Shown here one piece after another: positions 53,695-62,002 of a stretch of 64,000 nucleotides of DNA. Each line of letters begins with the position of its first letter. Within the stretch, counting starts at the first letter, position 1. The notes under the pieces are model-generated. The model had not been told where the DNA came from. It was given only the letters and a program-made list of their open reading frames with translations, and did no database searches. Position numbers and translations under genes: made by a program. Origin of the DNA: UBA2588 sp002339805 (GTDB lineage: Bacteria > Chloroflexota > Dehalococcoidia > Lucifugimonadales > UBA3495); assembly GCA_045562555.1 (NCBI GenBank), contig JBJKVO010000001.1, positions 62,001 to 126,000 of the forward strand, read 5' to 3'.

Positions 53695-54585
53695 ATGGAC
53701 ATTGGGATCATATTTCCGCAAACCGAAATAGAGACAGGGAAAGCTGCTATAGTCCAATTCGCTCAAGCGGCGGAAGATTTAGGATTTTCCCATATTTTTA
53801 TGGCTGATCATGTGCTTGGTGCTGATCCTGAGGTGCATGAACATGTTAGGAATCATTACTACACTCATGACAGTATCATCAACGAAGTATTTGTTACTTT
53901 AGGATTTATATCTGCAATTACTGAGCGAATTGGTTTAATGACAGGCATTTTAATCCTGCCCCAGCGTAGTGCTGCATTAGTTGCGAAGCAGGCCGCTGAA
54001 ATAGCAATACTTAGTAGTAACAGATTTAGATTGGGAATCGGAGTTGGATGGAATCATGTGGAATTTGAGGCCCTTGGTATGGATTTTCAAAACAGAGGTC
54101 CATTTGTTACTGAGCAGATCCAATTGATTAAAGAATTATGGTGCAAAGATATTGTAGACTTTCACGGTAAATGGCATGATGTAAGCAAAGCTGGGCTGAA
54201 CCCGCGCCCCAGTGAAATGATACCATTGTGGCTAGGTGCAGGTAGTAGCTTTTTCCCGAAACCTCCTAATGTAGTGCTGCAAAGAGTCGCTGAGTACGCA
54301 GATGGATGGTGTCCAAATTTTGAACCGGATGATCAAGGTAGGGAAATTGTGACTAAAGTTAATGGGATGATGGAAGAAAACGGTAGGGATCCAAAGACTT
54401 TATTACTAGAAGGTAGGATTAGAACTTCTGGAAAGACTCCTGATGATATAAAAAGAGAGATTGAACAATGGAGAGAATTGGGAGCTAGTCATATTGGAAT
54501 TGAAAATAGAAGAGGCGGAATAAAAGGTATACAATCACATTTGGAAGCTATGAATGATTTCGTAACTCAAGTTGGATTTAATTAA
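53695..54585 (+). CDS. LLM-class F420-dependent-type oxidoreductase
   Basis: Luciferase-fold enzyme of 296 residues. Seen: MDIGIIFPQTEIETG, FSHIFMADHVLGA, RIGLMTGILILPQRSAALVA and RFRLGIGVGWNHVEFEALG. IPLWLGAGSS and ADGWCPNFE are further blocks. The F420 or FMN choice is open. The ATG is preceded by AAAGGTTTAAT. It is divergent from the two-component genes and precedes the cupin by 21 bases. Confidence 0.88.
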   Translation: MDIGIIFPQTEIETGKAAIVQFAQAAEDLGFSHIFMADHVLGADPEVHEHVRNHYYTHDSIINEVFVTLGFISAITERIGLMTGILILPQRSAALVAKQAAEIAILSSNRFRLGIGVGWNHVEFEALGMDFQNRGPFVTEQIQLIKELWCKDIVDFHGKWHDVSKAGLNPRPSEMIPLWLGAGSSFFPKPPNVVLQRVAEYADGWCPNFEPDDQGREIVTKVNGMMEENGRDPKTLLLEGRIRTSGKTPDDIKREIEQWRELGASHIGIENRRGGIKGIQSHLEAMNDFVTQVGFN

Positions 54586-54606
54586 CATAATATTTAAGGA
54601 GAAAAA

Positions 54607-54966
54607 ATGAGTTTTTATAGAATTTACACAGGTGATGACAATCAATCTCACATAGAAGAACTAGATATGAAATTCGCGCCATTTACCGACGTAGAAGGTG
54701 CTTTTGGAGTTGGAACCGAGCTGTTCCCATCTAAAGGCATAACATTCAGGATTGCAGAAGCAGGATATGAATTAGAGTGGCACTGTGCGCCTAGAAAACA
54801 ATTTACCATATCATTGTCTGGTACTGCTGAAATTGAATTGGGGGATGGTACAAAACAGGTAGTAAATGCCGGAGATGTTTTGCTCGCTGAGGATTTAACC
54901 GGCCAAGGCCATATCACTAGAGTGATCAGTAAAGAACCAAGAGTCCACGCAGTGGTCCATTTATAG
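54607..54966 (+). CDS. small cupin-fold protein
   Basis: 119 residues with one cupin barrel. Metal-site candidates are the His in LEWHCAPRKQF, Glu in AEIELGDG and His in GQGHITRV. It begins MSFYRIYTGDDNQSH. AAGGAG precedes the ATG. It is co-oriented with the LLM gene and converges with the SsuD-like gene. Function unknown, possibly a binding protein or isomerase for the LLM product. Confidence 0.78.
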   Translation: MSFYRIYTGDDNQSHIEELDMKFAPFTDVEGAFGVGTELFPSKGITFRIAEAGYELEWHCAPRKQFTISLSGTAEIELGDGTKQVVNAGDVLLAEDLTGQGHITRVISKEPRVHAVVHL

Positions 54967-54967
54967 G

Positions 54968-56038
54968 CTAATCAACAAGTGGAATTACGTCTTCTGCTAC
55001 CCTAATACATTCTTCGACATGAGGAAAACCTGAGAGTATAAATTCTTCTATTCCTAAGGCTTTGTATTTCGATAATTCTTCTGCAACTGTTTCCGGTGTT
55101 CCTACGATAGCAGTTCCGCAGTTGACTCTAACTTCGGACAACCCATTCCACAAATGTTCAGAAACTTTGTGATCTTTGACTCGTTGGGATTGGGCTACTT
55201 GTCCTACCATAGCTGTTCCTTGCGTAGAATTATTTCTTTGCGCTTTAACTTTGGGAGCGGCAAGAGATATTAATTCATCAGCTGCTTTCCATGCTTCCTC
55301 TTCGGTGTTACGAACTATAAGGTGGGTCCTCAATCCTAATCTTGGTTCACGATTGTTGGCTTGAAAACTTTCTTTCAGTTTATCTATAAGAACGGTGAAC
55401 GGCTCTAAAGGTTCTATCCAGTTTAGATGGATGTCGGCTAATTTCCCGGACATATCTATTGCTCTGGGAGAGGCCCCTCCCAAATAGAACAGAGGAGGAT
55501 GGTGTTTTGGCCTAGGGGAGCAGTATGCATTATTAAGCTTATAAAAGTCACCATTGAATTCTATGGGGCCATCTTGGGTCCACAATTTTTGGCAAGCCTG
55601 AATGAATTCTACAGCTCGTTCATATCGAGCATCATGATCAATGTACTGTCCAAGTCGTTCAAAATCGTTCTGGATTCCTCCTGGGACAATATTGATATCT
55701 ATTCTCCCATTTGAAATCTGGTGTAAAGCTCCAGCCATTTGCGCAAATAGACCTACGGGAATAAACCCCGGTCTTACTGCAATCAAGAATCTTATTTTCT
55801 GTGTGACGGCCGCGAGTGCAGTCGCAGTGGTCCATGTTTCTGCCAAAGGAGATGCTTCCAGGAATAAACCGTTAGCAAAGCGTGTAGGTATGAGCAAAGA
55901 ATAGAAATTATGTTTTTCTGCCGTTTTAACTACGTTTGAAAGGTATTCAAAAGTGGGCTCTCTCTCAGGAAATTCGGTACCTGCGTGATAGCCGTCTCCA
56001 TCTATTGGTATGAACCAGCTGAATTTGGTGTTGCTCAT
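54968..56038 (-). CDS. SsuD-like alkanesulfonate monooxygenase-type LLM protein
   Basis: FMNH2-dependent monooxygenase of the SsuD group, 356 residues; family members release sulfite from alkanesulfonates. Seen: FSWFIPIDGDGYH, RFLIAVRPGFIPVGLFAQMA, DINIVPGG, HDARYERAVEF, PPLFYLGGASPRAIDMSG and LGLRTHLIVRNTEEEAW, with the late GTAIVGTPETVAEEL and FILSGFPHVEEC. No ssuE reductase or ssuABC transporter lies next to it. Start ATG overlaps the stop of a small upstream ORF (ATGA). Confidence 0.86.
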   Translation of the reverse strand: MSNTKFSWFIPIDGDGYHAGTEFPEREPTFEYLSNVVKTAEKHNFYSLLIPTRFANGLFLEASPLAETWTTATALAAVTQKIRFLIAVRPGFIPVGLFAQMAGALHQISNGRIDINIVPGGIQNDFERLGQYIDHDARYERAVEFIQACQKLWTQDGPIEFNGDFYKLNNAYCSPRPKHHPPLFYLGGASPRAIDMSGKLADIHLNWIEPLEPFTVLIDKLKESFQANNREPRLGLRTHLIVRNTEEEAWKAADELISLAAPKVKAQRNNSTQGTAMVGQVAQSQRVKDHKVSEHLWNGLSEVRVNCGTAIVGTPETVAEELSKYKALGIEEFILSGFPHVEECIRVAEDVIPLVD

Positions 56039-56280
56039 TGTATTAAGTTCTCTTCTGTTTTGGGTTTTCTTAGGTTTGGCTTGTTAGTATTTGATGTAAA
56101 TGGCTCTGCATTATTGATAGATTGCGCTGATGTCTCAACCCAATAATCATATGTGATATGAAATTTTTGTAAAGGTCTGGTATTTCTTGGTTGTATTTGA
56201 TATGCAAGTACTAACTCCTTAAAAAGGATTCCAAGGTTAGGATACAGAGCGATTCCCTTCTTCTTTATTGTACCAAACAC
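56035..56280 (-). CDS. doubtful small ORF between CtaG and the SsuD-like gene
   Basis: 81 codons with a GTG start inside the 3' end of the CtaG gene (44 bases overlap) and a stop overlapping the SsuD-like ATG by ATGA. It contains LQKFHITYDYWVETSAQSI and a polar C-terminus. No family is recognised. AAGGAG lies within the frame near 56220, with no standard in-frame start after it, so a shorter version cannot be confirmed. It may be translated for coupling only, or it may be chance. Confidence 0.3.
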   Translation of the reverse strand: MFGTIKKKGIALYPNLGILFKELVLAYQIQPRNTRPLQKFHITYDYWVETSAQSINNAEPFTSNTNKPNLRKPKTEENLIQ

Positions 56281-57082
56281 CCATAATAATAGCTGCGGCG
56301 ATTACGTTCATCATGTCTCCAGACATCCATAGTATTAGTCCTCCAATTCGTTGATCCATTATTAACGATACAGGAATAGGACTATTTAATGGGTCATAGG
56401 CGGTATAAAAAGCTGTGCCGGAAAATGTTATTAGTGAGCCTAGGAAAGTGTTTGGAAATATTAATAAGCCTAGGAATAAAATACGCACACCGTAATGCAA
56501 TCTTGATTGATGAGGGTGACTATCAATCATAAGCCACCAGAATAGAAGACTAGAGACTATCATAGTTATATGCATTACTTGATGCACGTAGATATTTGCT
56601 ACAGATAAGTTGTGGATGAATGAAACTTGCCATATATATAGAATTAACATATACAGAATTACTGTGACTATTGGTGTGGTTATGAAATTATAGTAGGCAT
56701 TCACTCCTCTTGAATTCATTATAGGATTAAATATCTTGTTAAATGCCCAGTTAGGTACCCCTCTTAGTAAAGGGGTCACTGGATTACCAAGCAGGAAGAG
56801 CGGCGGAAATATCATTCGAATAAGCGCATGCTGTATTTGATGGATTATAAAACTATCATCCGCATAAAGGTCTATAGGTGGTTCCAATGACAGAAATAGA
56901 GCTAATATAGATAGGTGGAAACTGATTTTTTGCCATACTGATATTTTATTTGAAGGGTTTGGATTGTTTTTGATTCCTTTGTTGTAAAACCAAATTAGAC
57001 CAACACACAAAATTAATGGCACTATGTTCACATAATAAAAAGGGAACGGTATATCTAGAAAACCTACGTGATTTAGATGCAT
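56237..57082 (-). CDS. ctaG: caa3-type cytochrome oxidase assembly factor (CtaG-like)
   Basis: Integral membrane protein of the caa3_CtaG family, 281 residues with about seven helices. Conserved His sites are in SFIIHQIQHALIRM and VHQVMHITMIVSS, with PPLFLLGNP and SHPHQSRLHYG following. The family helps assemble aa3/caa3 oxidase or copper loading. It follows a secreted single-TM protein gene by two bases, which fits a copper/oxidase assembly pair. No oxidase subunit genes are in the window. Confidence 0.88.
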   Translation of the reverse strand: MHLNHVGFLDIPFPFYYVNIVPLILCVGLIWFYNKGIKNNPNPSNKISVWQKISFHLSILALFLSLEPPIDLYADDSFIIHQIQHALIRMIFPPLFLLGNPVTPLLRGVPNWAFNKIFNPIMNSRGVNAYYNFITTPIVTVILYMLILYIWQVSFIHNLSVANIYVHQVMHITMIVSSLLFWWLMIDSHPHQSRLHYGVRILFLGLLIFPNTFLGSLITFSGTAFYTAYDPLNSPIPVSLIMDQRIGGLILWMSGDMMNVIAAAIIMGVWYNKEEGNRSVS

Positions 57083-57084
57083 TC

Positions 57085-57615
57085 TTAGCTACTTGATCTT
57101 CTTTTTCTATTAGGAGCAGTTAGGTAAATTAAGAAAGCGCCAATAGCAATTACAAGAGCAACTGCCCAGAACACAATAGTTCCGGCTGAAAAGCTGGCGT
57201 TTTCTTTAATGAAGATATCTTCTACATCAATCGTCCTACTAGTTAAGTCATTGGTGATTTCAAGGGATGATGACCAAAAACCGGGTGATTTGAGATTGAG
57301 TTCTGCTATGTAAATATTTGAATTTTCATCCAAAGGTATAGCATGTGCCCACCCTTTGTCTTCAGACGAAGAATGATCTACTAAAATTTTAACTTTGGGA
57401 TCAGTAGCAGGTAAGTCTGTTACATGATCAAATAATTGTACGGTTACAGTGACTTTTTCTAGCGAAATACCTGATGTGTTTTGATGATATAAAATTTTGT
57501 ACGGAGGACTGATAATTTCAGTAGCGGAGTCTTGCGCAATGAGATCTGCCGGGTACAGGGTTATAAATAATAATAAAAGAAACGAAGGGACATATTTCAA
57601 TTGGGCCAAAGTCAA
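57085..57615 (-). CDS. secreted single-TM protein, YtkA/FixH-like
   Basis: 176 residues: signal-like segment (8-26), a beta-rich external part with KVTVTVQLFDHVTDLPATDP and a possible YtkA-type fold, then a C-terminal membrane helix (about 146-166) and basic tail RKRRSSS. The start is TTG, supported by AAAGGTG six bases before. CtaG follows after two bases, pointing to a role in copper or oxidase maturation, but no copper-binding Cys/Met cluster is seen. Confidence 0.7.
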   Translation of the reverse strand: MTLAQLKYVPSFLLLLFITLYPADLIAQDSATEIISPPYKILYHQNTSGISLEKVTVTVQLFDHVTDLPATDPKVKILVDHSSSEDKGWAHAIPLDENSNIYIAELNLKSPGFWSSSLEITNDLTSRTIDVEDIFIKENASFSAGTIVFWAVALVIAIGAFLIYLTAPNRKRRSSS

Positions 57616-57634
57616 ATTTTTTCACCTTTTTGAT

Positions 57635-57682
57635 ATTTAAGTAAGGTCTGTAGTACTGATTTATTACGGACCTTACTTAAAT
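57635..57682. other. long perfect hairpin in intergenic spacer
   Basis: Arms starting ATTTAAGTAAGGTC pair with a complementary arm ending at 57682; pairing continues inward with two G-U pairs (21 pairs in all), leaving a six-base loop. It lies between two minus-strand genes. No U-run follows on the minus strand, so it is a weak terminator or an RNA-processing element. Confidence 0.6.
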
Positions 57683-57689
57683 TATACTC

Positions 57690-58349
57690 CTATAATTGGA
57701 ATGTTTTTTTCCAGATGCCAGGCGATAGGTCAGCATGGGTCATCATTGGTCGTATGCGTGCGGTATCAGGGTGGGCATCTCTTACATCCTCCCACTCCTT
57801 CGTTTCAGATACGAATTCATTTTCGAATTCGTACATCACGGCATAATCAGGTTCTCCTCTGTATGCTTTCCATCGTCGTCCGCGTATCACTCCTGGGACG
57901 GTTTCATAATTTGGCACATATACAGTGCTGTACCAGTCGTTCCATTCTTTTTCATTTTCTGATGAAACTCCCATTCTACCAATTTGCAAAGCGGGTGCCA
58001 TTTCGGAATTAGCGATAATATCTGAAACAGATGCAGGATGAATCATCTCATACACGTTGTTTATCCTTGTAGTTGCGATAGCTCGGGGTCCTACCTTTTG
58101 TGCCCAAGGTGTTATGGGTCTATTTTTAAATGCGTCTGTGTCGATCACTTGTGCATTTTCGAATTCGTACACTGCCAGATGTTTAGGCCCACTTTTTACA
58201 GCCTCGTAGCGTGCACAATTTAATATCCCAGGGACTGACATTAATTCTTGGAGATGTTCAGTGTTGTACCATTCGTTGAATTCTTCTTCGTGTTCTGATG
58301 GTACATCAACAAACACAAGCATTAATCCTGAACCTTTTTTAGGTGCCAT
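57690..58349 (-). CDS. duplicated dimeric alpha-beta-barrel protein (EthD-like)
   Basis: 219 residues formed by two related ferredoxin-like halves. The first has EFNEWYNTEHLQELMSVPGI, the second EWNDWYSTVYVPNYETVPGV, so an internal duplication is evident. Similar proteins accompany aromatic- or steroid-catabolism genes. AGGAGGAG lies before the ATG. No catalytic residues are obvious. Function unknown. Confidence 0.8.
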   Translation of the reverse strand: MAPKKGSGLMLVFVDVPSEHEEEFNEWYNTEHLQELMSVPGILNCARYEAVKSGPKHLAVYEFENAQVIDTDAFKNRPITPWAQKVGPRAIATTRINNVYEMIHPASVSDIIANSEMAPALQIGRMGVSSENEKEWNDWYSTVYVPNYETVPGVIRGRRWKAYRGEPDYAVMYEFENEFVSETKEWEDVRDAHPDTARIRPMMTHADLSPGIWKKTFQL

Positions 58350-58488
58350 ATACTCCTCCTAATTGACTGGGTTGCAGTCATTCTCTATGAGAAATATACC
58401 ATATGTGGACAAACAATATTATAAATACAAGAGAGGGTGGCAGATAGAAACTATGGGGAGGGCGCCTATCTGATAAATTAATTTATTA

Positions 58489-58692
58489 TTATAACATCCC
58501 TAATAAGGATTGAATGCTTATTATTCCTGATACCGCTACAACGATGTAGATAATCCTGGACAAACTTTTAACTTCCCCGAAGTTAGCGCCACAAATAGTC
58601 GCGACTAGGTCGAATTTAAAGAGGCCTACTAGACCCCAGTTTACTGCTCCTACTATAGCCAACAACAAGGCTATAATTGATACTATTTCCAT
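58489..58692 (-). CDS. DUF378 small membrane protein
   Basis: 67 residues with two membrane helices; VGAVNWGLVGLFKFDLVA is the DUF378 signature. GGAGG precedes the ATG. It stands alone, with a 139-base spacer on one side and 227 bases on the other. Role unknown. Confidence 0.88.
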   Translation of the reverse strand: MEIVSIIALLLAIVGAVNWGLVGLFKFDLVATICGANFGEVKSLSRIIYIVVAVSGIISIQSLLGML

Positions 58693-58919
58693 AGTTTCCT
58701 CCGTTTAGTTAGGAGCCCTCCATCATTATTGTTATCATCAATACAGAGTATTAGTCAATATGATTTTGCATTAAAAGGCATTTTTAGATACTCTTTAGTA
58801 GAAAGGTTCTGATTTTCTATTTACATAACCGGCATAAAGTGTCTACTCGGCAGATGTGACCGAAACACGTGATTGATTCTACAGAACGCTACACAATTTC
58901 GTAACGATAGGAGGGTAAT

Positions 58920-59699
58920 ATGACGGATTGTTGCTTGGAAGAGACGTATTTAGCTAAAGGCATGTATATGGCTGAACTAGTTCACTCTCATGATGTAACT
59001 GATTTAGAGGGGGCCTACCAGGTGCAAAGCTTATGGGGCGATATTTTGGATAAGCATTTCGGTGGGAAAATTGGATATAAATTAGCGTATACCACATCTG
59101 TGATGCAAGAACGAGTAGGTCTTGATTCTCCTGCGTACGGAGTGCTAGCTAAAGACAAAGTTTATTATGAAGGTCATAAACTGTATTCTGCAGATTATTA
59201 CAAATTAGGCTTCGAAGCGGAAATTGCTGTCAAAATAGGAGAATCTATAGGTCCGAATGAGACAATTTCGGATATACAGCAGCTGGGAACTAAAATATCT
59301 ATGATAGCTCCTGCTTTTGAGGTGATAGATGCTAGAGCTGATCCCAATCTATCGAACGAGGAACGATTACTCCTGAGCGTTATGTGTAACATATTTAATG
59401 AAGGAATAGTATTGGGAGATTGGATAGAAGATTGGAAGAATATAGATTTAACTGCTGTAGACTGCTCAATGAGAATTAATGATGAACTTGTTGGTGAAGG
59501 CAAGGGTTCAGACGTAATGGGTAATCCATTAAACCCATGCTTGTGGTTGGTTAATCAATTGCAGTCTTCAGGTCAAGGAATAGAAAAAGATATGATTATC
59601 ATTACCGGAAGTATGATTAGCCCTAAAATGGCTGTTGAAGGTGATGTTGTAAATATAGATATGTCTGGACTAGGTTCAGTCAATACTCTGGTGATATGA
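58920..59699 (+). CDS. 2-keto-4-pentenoate hydratase/oxalocrotonate decarboxylase-type protein (FAH family)
   Basis: 259 residues of the MhpD/DmpH-like branch of the fumarylacetoacetase superfamily. Conserved pieces are KIGYKLAYTTSVMQERVGL, the metal Glu pair in FEAEIAVKIG, APAFEVIDARAD, and NPLNPCLWLVNQL. Members hydrate 2-hydroxypenta-2,4-dienoate or decarboxylate 2-oxo-3-hexenedioate after meta-cleavage of catechols. AGGAGGGTAAT precedes the ATG. It ends at a strong terminator. Confidence 0.87.
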   Translation: MTDCCLEETYLAKGMYMAELVHSHDVTDLEGAYQVQSLWGDILDKHFGGKIGYKLAYTTSVMQERVGLDSPAYGVLAKDKVYYEGHKLYSADYYKLGFEAEIAVKIGESIGPNETISDIQQLGTKISMIAPAFEVIDARADPNLSNEERLLLSVMCNIFNEGIVLGDWIEDWKNIDLTAVDCSMRINDELVGEGKGSDVMGNPLNPCLWLVNQLQSSGQGIEKDMIIITGSMISPKMAVEGDVVNIDMSGLGSVNTLVI

Positions 59700-59703
59700 T
59701 TTT

Positions 59704-59744
59704 ACTTTAGACCGCCCGTAAGATCACGGGCGGTCTAAAGTTTT
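59704..59744 (+). terminator. rho-independent terminator
   Basis: A perfect 16-bp stem (ACTTTAGACCGCCCGT at 59704-59719 and its complement at 59726-59741) has a six-base loop and TTTT following. It ends the hydratase-like gene; a convergent gene stops at 59743. Confidence 0.88.
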
Positions 59745-60651
59745 AGTACTTAACACCCCATTCTTCTACCATTTTTATCATTGCTTTGGCTGTTTCTTCA
59801 TGTGCCACATCTACCATATCTCCATTGTAGGTCACAGCGGCTCCACCTTCTTCTCGCATTTTGTTCATAGCTTCTATTAAGCCTTTGTAATGTTCAATCT
59901 CTTCTTTAGAAGGTGTAAATACTTTATTTACTACAGGTACGTGAGATGGATGTATCAGACTCATGCCCGTGTAGCCGATCTGTTTCAATTGAATCGCTAG
60001 TTTTTCAAGACCTTCTAAGTCATGGATATCAAACCATCCTCCACTCATAGGATATGGAATACCAGCAGACCTCGAATCAATAAGCACTTTCGATTTCAAA
60101 TATAACGTTTCCATTCCTTCTGGTGTCCATTGGAATCCAATCGATCTGGATGTGTCTCCCCCTTTTCCTCCACTGCCTCCCATATGAGTGACTCTGTTGG
60201 AAGCAGTTGCTATGTCATAGGATTGGCGGATTGCTTGGGCGGTTTCAAGCCCAGGGTCAACAAGAGTAGAACCCTCCGGAACTCCAGCCCGGCTTTCAAA
60301 TAATTTAAGCAGAGTGTCGACCTCTATTATGTCCCGAGGTGTTTCTACTTTTGGTAGTAATATGCCATATAGGTTTTTACTAATGACTGCTTCAAGATCA
60401 TCTCCGGTCATACCTGTTTCTAAGCGATTGACTCTAACAAATAACGCCTGGGATATTGAATCATCGTTCCCTAGTTCTTCGAGCATTTTTCGCACTATGA
60501 CGCGAGCCTCTGCTTTTTCCGCCTCTGGGACTGAGTCTTCTAGGTCTAGAATTAATGCATCGGAACCATATTTGGGAGCTTTTCGGATCCAGTCTTCTTT
60601 GTTTCCCGGTACGTATAATGCTGACCTTATGGGTTTTGCTTTGGTATTCAT
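59743..60651 (-). CDS. CoA-ester lyase, HpcH/HpaI-CitE family
   Basis: 302 residues, CitE/malyl-CoA-lyase-type TIM barrel. Seen: RSALYVPGNKEDWIRKAPKY, DALILDLEDSVPEAEKAEAR with the metal Asp/Glu, LFVRVNRLETG, GILLPKVETP and GMSLIHPSHVPVVN. It probably cleaves or condenses a CoA thioester such as malyl- or citramalyl-CoA. AGGAGAC precedes the ATG. The CaiB CoA-transferase is directly upstream with a 13-base spacer, so the two may work in sequence. Confidence 0.88.
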   Translation of the reverse strand: MNTKAKPIRSALYVPGNKEDWIRKAPKYGSDALILDLEDSVPEAEKAEARVIVRKMLEELGNDDSISQALFVRVNRLETGMTGDDLEAVISKNLYGILLPKVETPRDIIEVDTLLKLFESRAGVPEGSTLVDPGLETAQAIRQSYDIATASNRVTHMGGSGGKGGDTSRSIGFQWTPEGMETLYLKSKVLIDSRSAGIPYPMSGGWFDIHDLEGLEKLAIQLKQIGYTGMSLIHPSHVPVVNKVFTPSKEEIEHYKGLIEAMNKMREEGGAAVTYNGDMVDVAHEETAKAMIKMVEEWGVKY

Positions 60652-60664
60652 ATTGTCTCCTTGA

Positions 60665-61891
60665 TTAAACGATTTTTTTATTGATTAGGTCTTGTATGTC
60701 TTCGGAACTCAACCCTAACAGAGTACCTAGGATTTCTTCGTTGTGCATGCCTAACGTGGGTGCTCCCGGTACCTGCGGAAGAGCTTCGCCATCAAATAAC
60801 ACAGGAAATCCCGAACCTATTCCTTCTACGGGAGAATCCATTCCAGCATGTAATAATTCACCTAATGAACCCCTGTTTGAAAAATGCTGATCATGCATGA
60901 CCTCTTGAGCTGTTCTTACCGGACTGCAAGGGACGTCATGCTGTTCTAGCAAGCTCAACATTTCATCACGTGTCATATTTGATACTCTGCTTTGGATTTC
61001 GTGCCTCGCTGATTCTACGTTATCAACTCTTTTTTGGAATTCATTATATCGGTCGTCATTTATCAAAGATTCGGCATCTAATGCCTTAGCAAGCCTGTTC
61101 CACTGATCATCGCTAGCAGCAGTGATTATGACTCCTCCATCAGAACCTTGGTATAACCCTGTTGGCCCACCTCTACTGTTATTACCAGTTCTGAGGGGAA
61201 CTCCAGAATCCATGTCTTCTTCCAGATTTTCCATAAACATAAGAGCTGTCAAGGTATCCATCATGGAAACGTCTAGATATTTGCCTTCTCCAGTCAAATC
61301 TCTATTCCTCAGGGCTCCTAATATAGAATAACAAGCAAATATAGGAGTTACTAAATCTCCGATATAAAAGCCTACTCGTGTGGGATCTCCGTCTGGATCT
61401 CCATTAATGTCCATCAATCCACTCATGCCTTGAATTTGAGGGTCATGTGCAGGTTTAGCCGCGTAAGGTCCTGTTTGCCCGTAACCAGATATAGAACAAT
61501 ATACTATTTGAGGATTCACTTTCGTTATGTCTTCATACCCCAGCCCGATTTTTTTTAATGAACCTGGAGCTAAATTTTCAAGCAATACGTCAGATTGCTT
61601 GGCTAACTCTAAGAACATCTCTTTGCCTTTATCTGTTTTAAGATCTAATGTGATGCTTTTTACACCCTGAGTTCGTTTTAGAAATCTTGTAGATATGTAT
61701 TCTTGAGACAACTGTTCTTGTTTTATTCCGTTAGGACCAGCAAACGGGCCGTTACCTCGCACCGGATCTCCTCGATTAGGAATCTCTACTTTGATGACTT
61801 CTGCCCCGAACCTAGCTAGGTTCATACTTGCATATGGACCAGCCAAAAATACTGTTACAGCAAGCACTCTTATATTTTGTAATGGTTGCAT
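60665..61891 (-). CDS. CaiB/BaiF family III CoA-transferase
   Basis: 408 residues. Seen: LQNIRVLAVTVFLAGPYASMNL, FGAEVIKVEIPNRGDPVRG, SDVLLENLAPG, NPQIVYCSISGYGQTGP and GKYLDVSMMDTLTALM, where the catalytic Asp lies. The start is ATG 61891, with AGGAGG four bases before; an upstream ATG at 61921 is less likely. It moves CoA between acids and supplies the thioester that the CitE-like enzyme may use. Confidence 0.9.
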   Translation of the reverse strand: MQPLQNIRVLAVTVFLAGPYASMNLARFGAEVIKVEIPNRGDPVRGNGPFAGPNGIKQEQLSQEYISTRFLKRTQGVKSITLDLKTDKGKEMFLELAKQSDVLLENLAPGSLKKIGLGYEDITKVNPQIVYCSISGYGQTGPYAAKPAHDPQIQGMSGLMDINGDPDGDPTRVGFYIGDLVTPIFACYSILGALRNRDLTGEGKYLDVSMMDTLTALMFMENLEEDMDSGVPLRTGNNSRGGPTGLYQGSDGGVIITAASDDQWNRLAKALDAESLINDDRYNEFQKRVDNVESARHEIQSRVSNMTRDEMLSLLEQHDVPCSPVRTAQEVMHDQHFSNRGSLGELLHAGMDSPVEGIGSGFPVLFDGEALPQVPGAPTLGMHNEEILGTLLGLSSEDIQDLINKKIV

Positions 61892-62002
61892 GAATCCTCC
61901 TGGGATTAAATGAATATACATAGTTTATAGCTGATTTAATGATGTGGCTAGTTGTATGAATATGATAGAATTCTTTCACCAACAATCTTTGAGGAGATAA
62001 TT

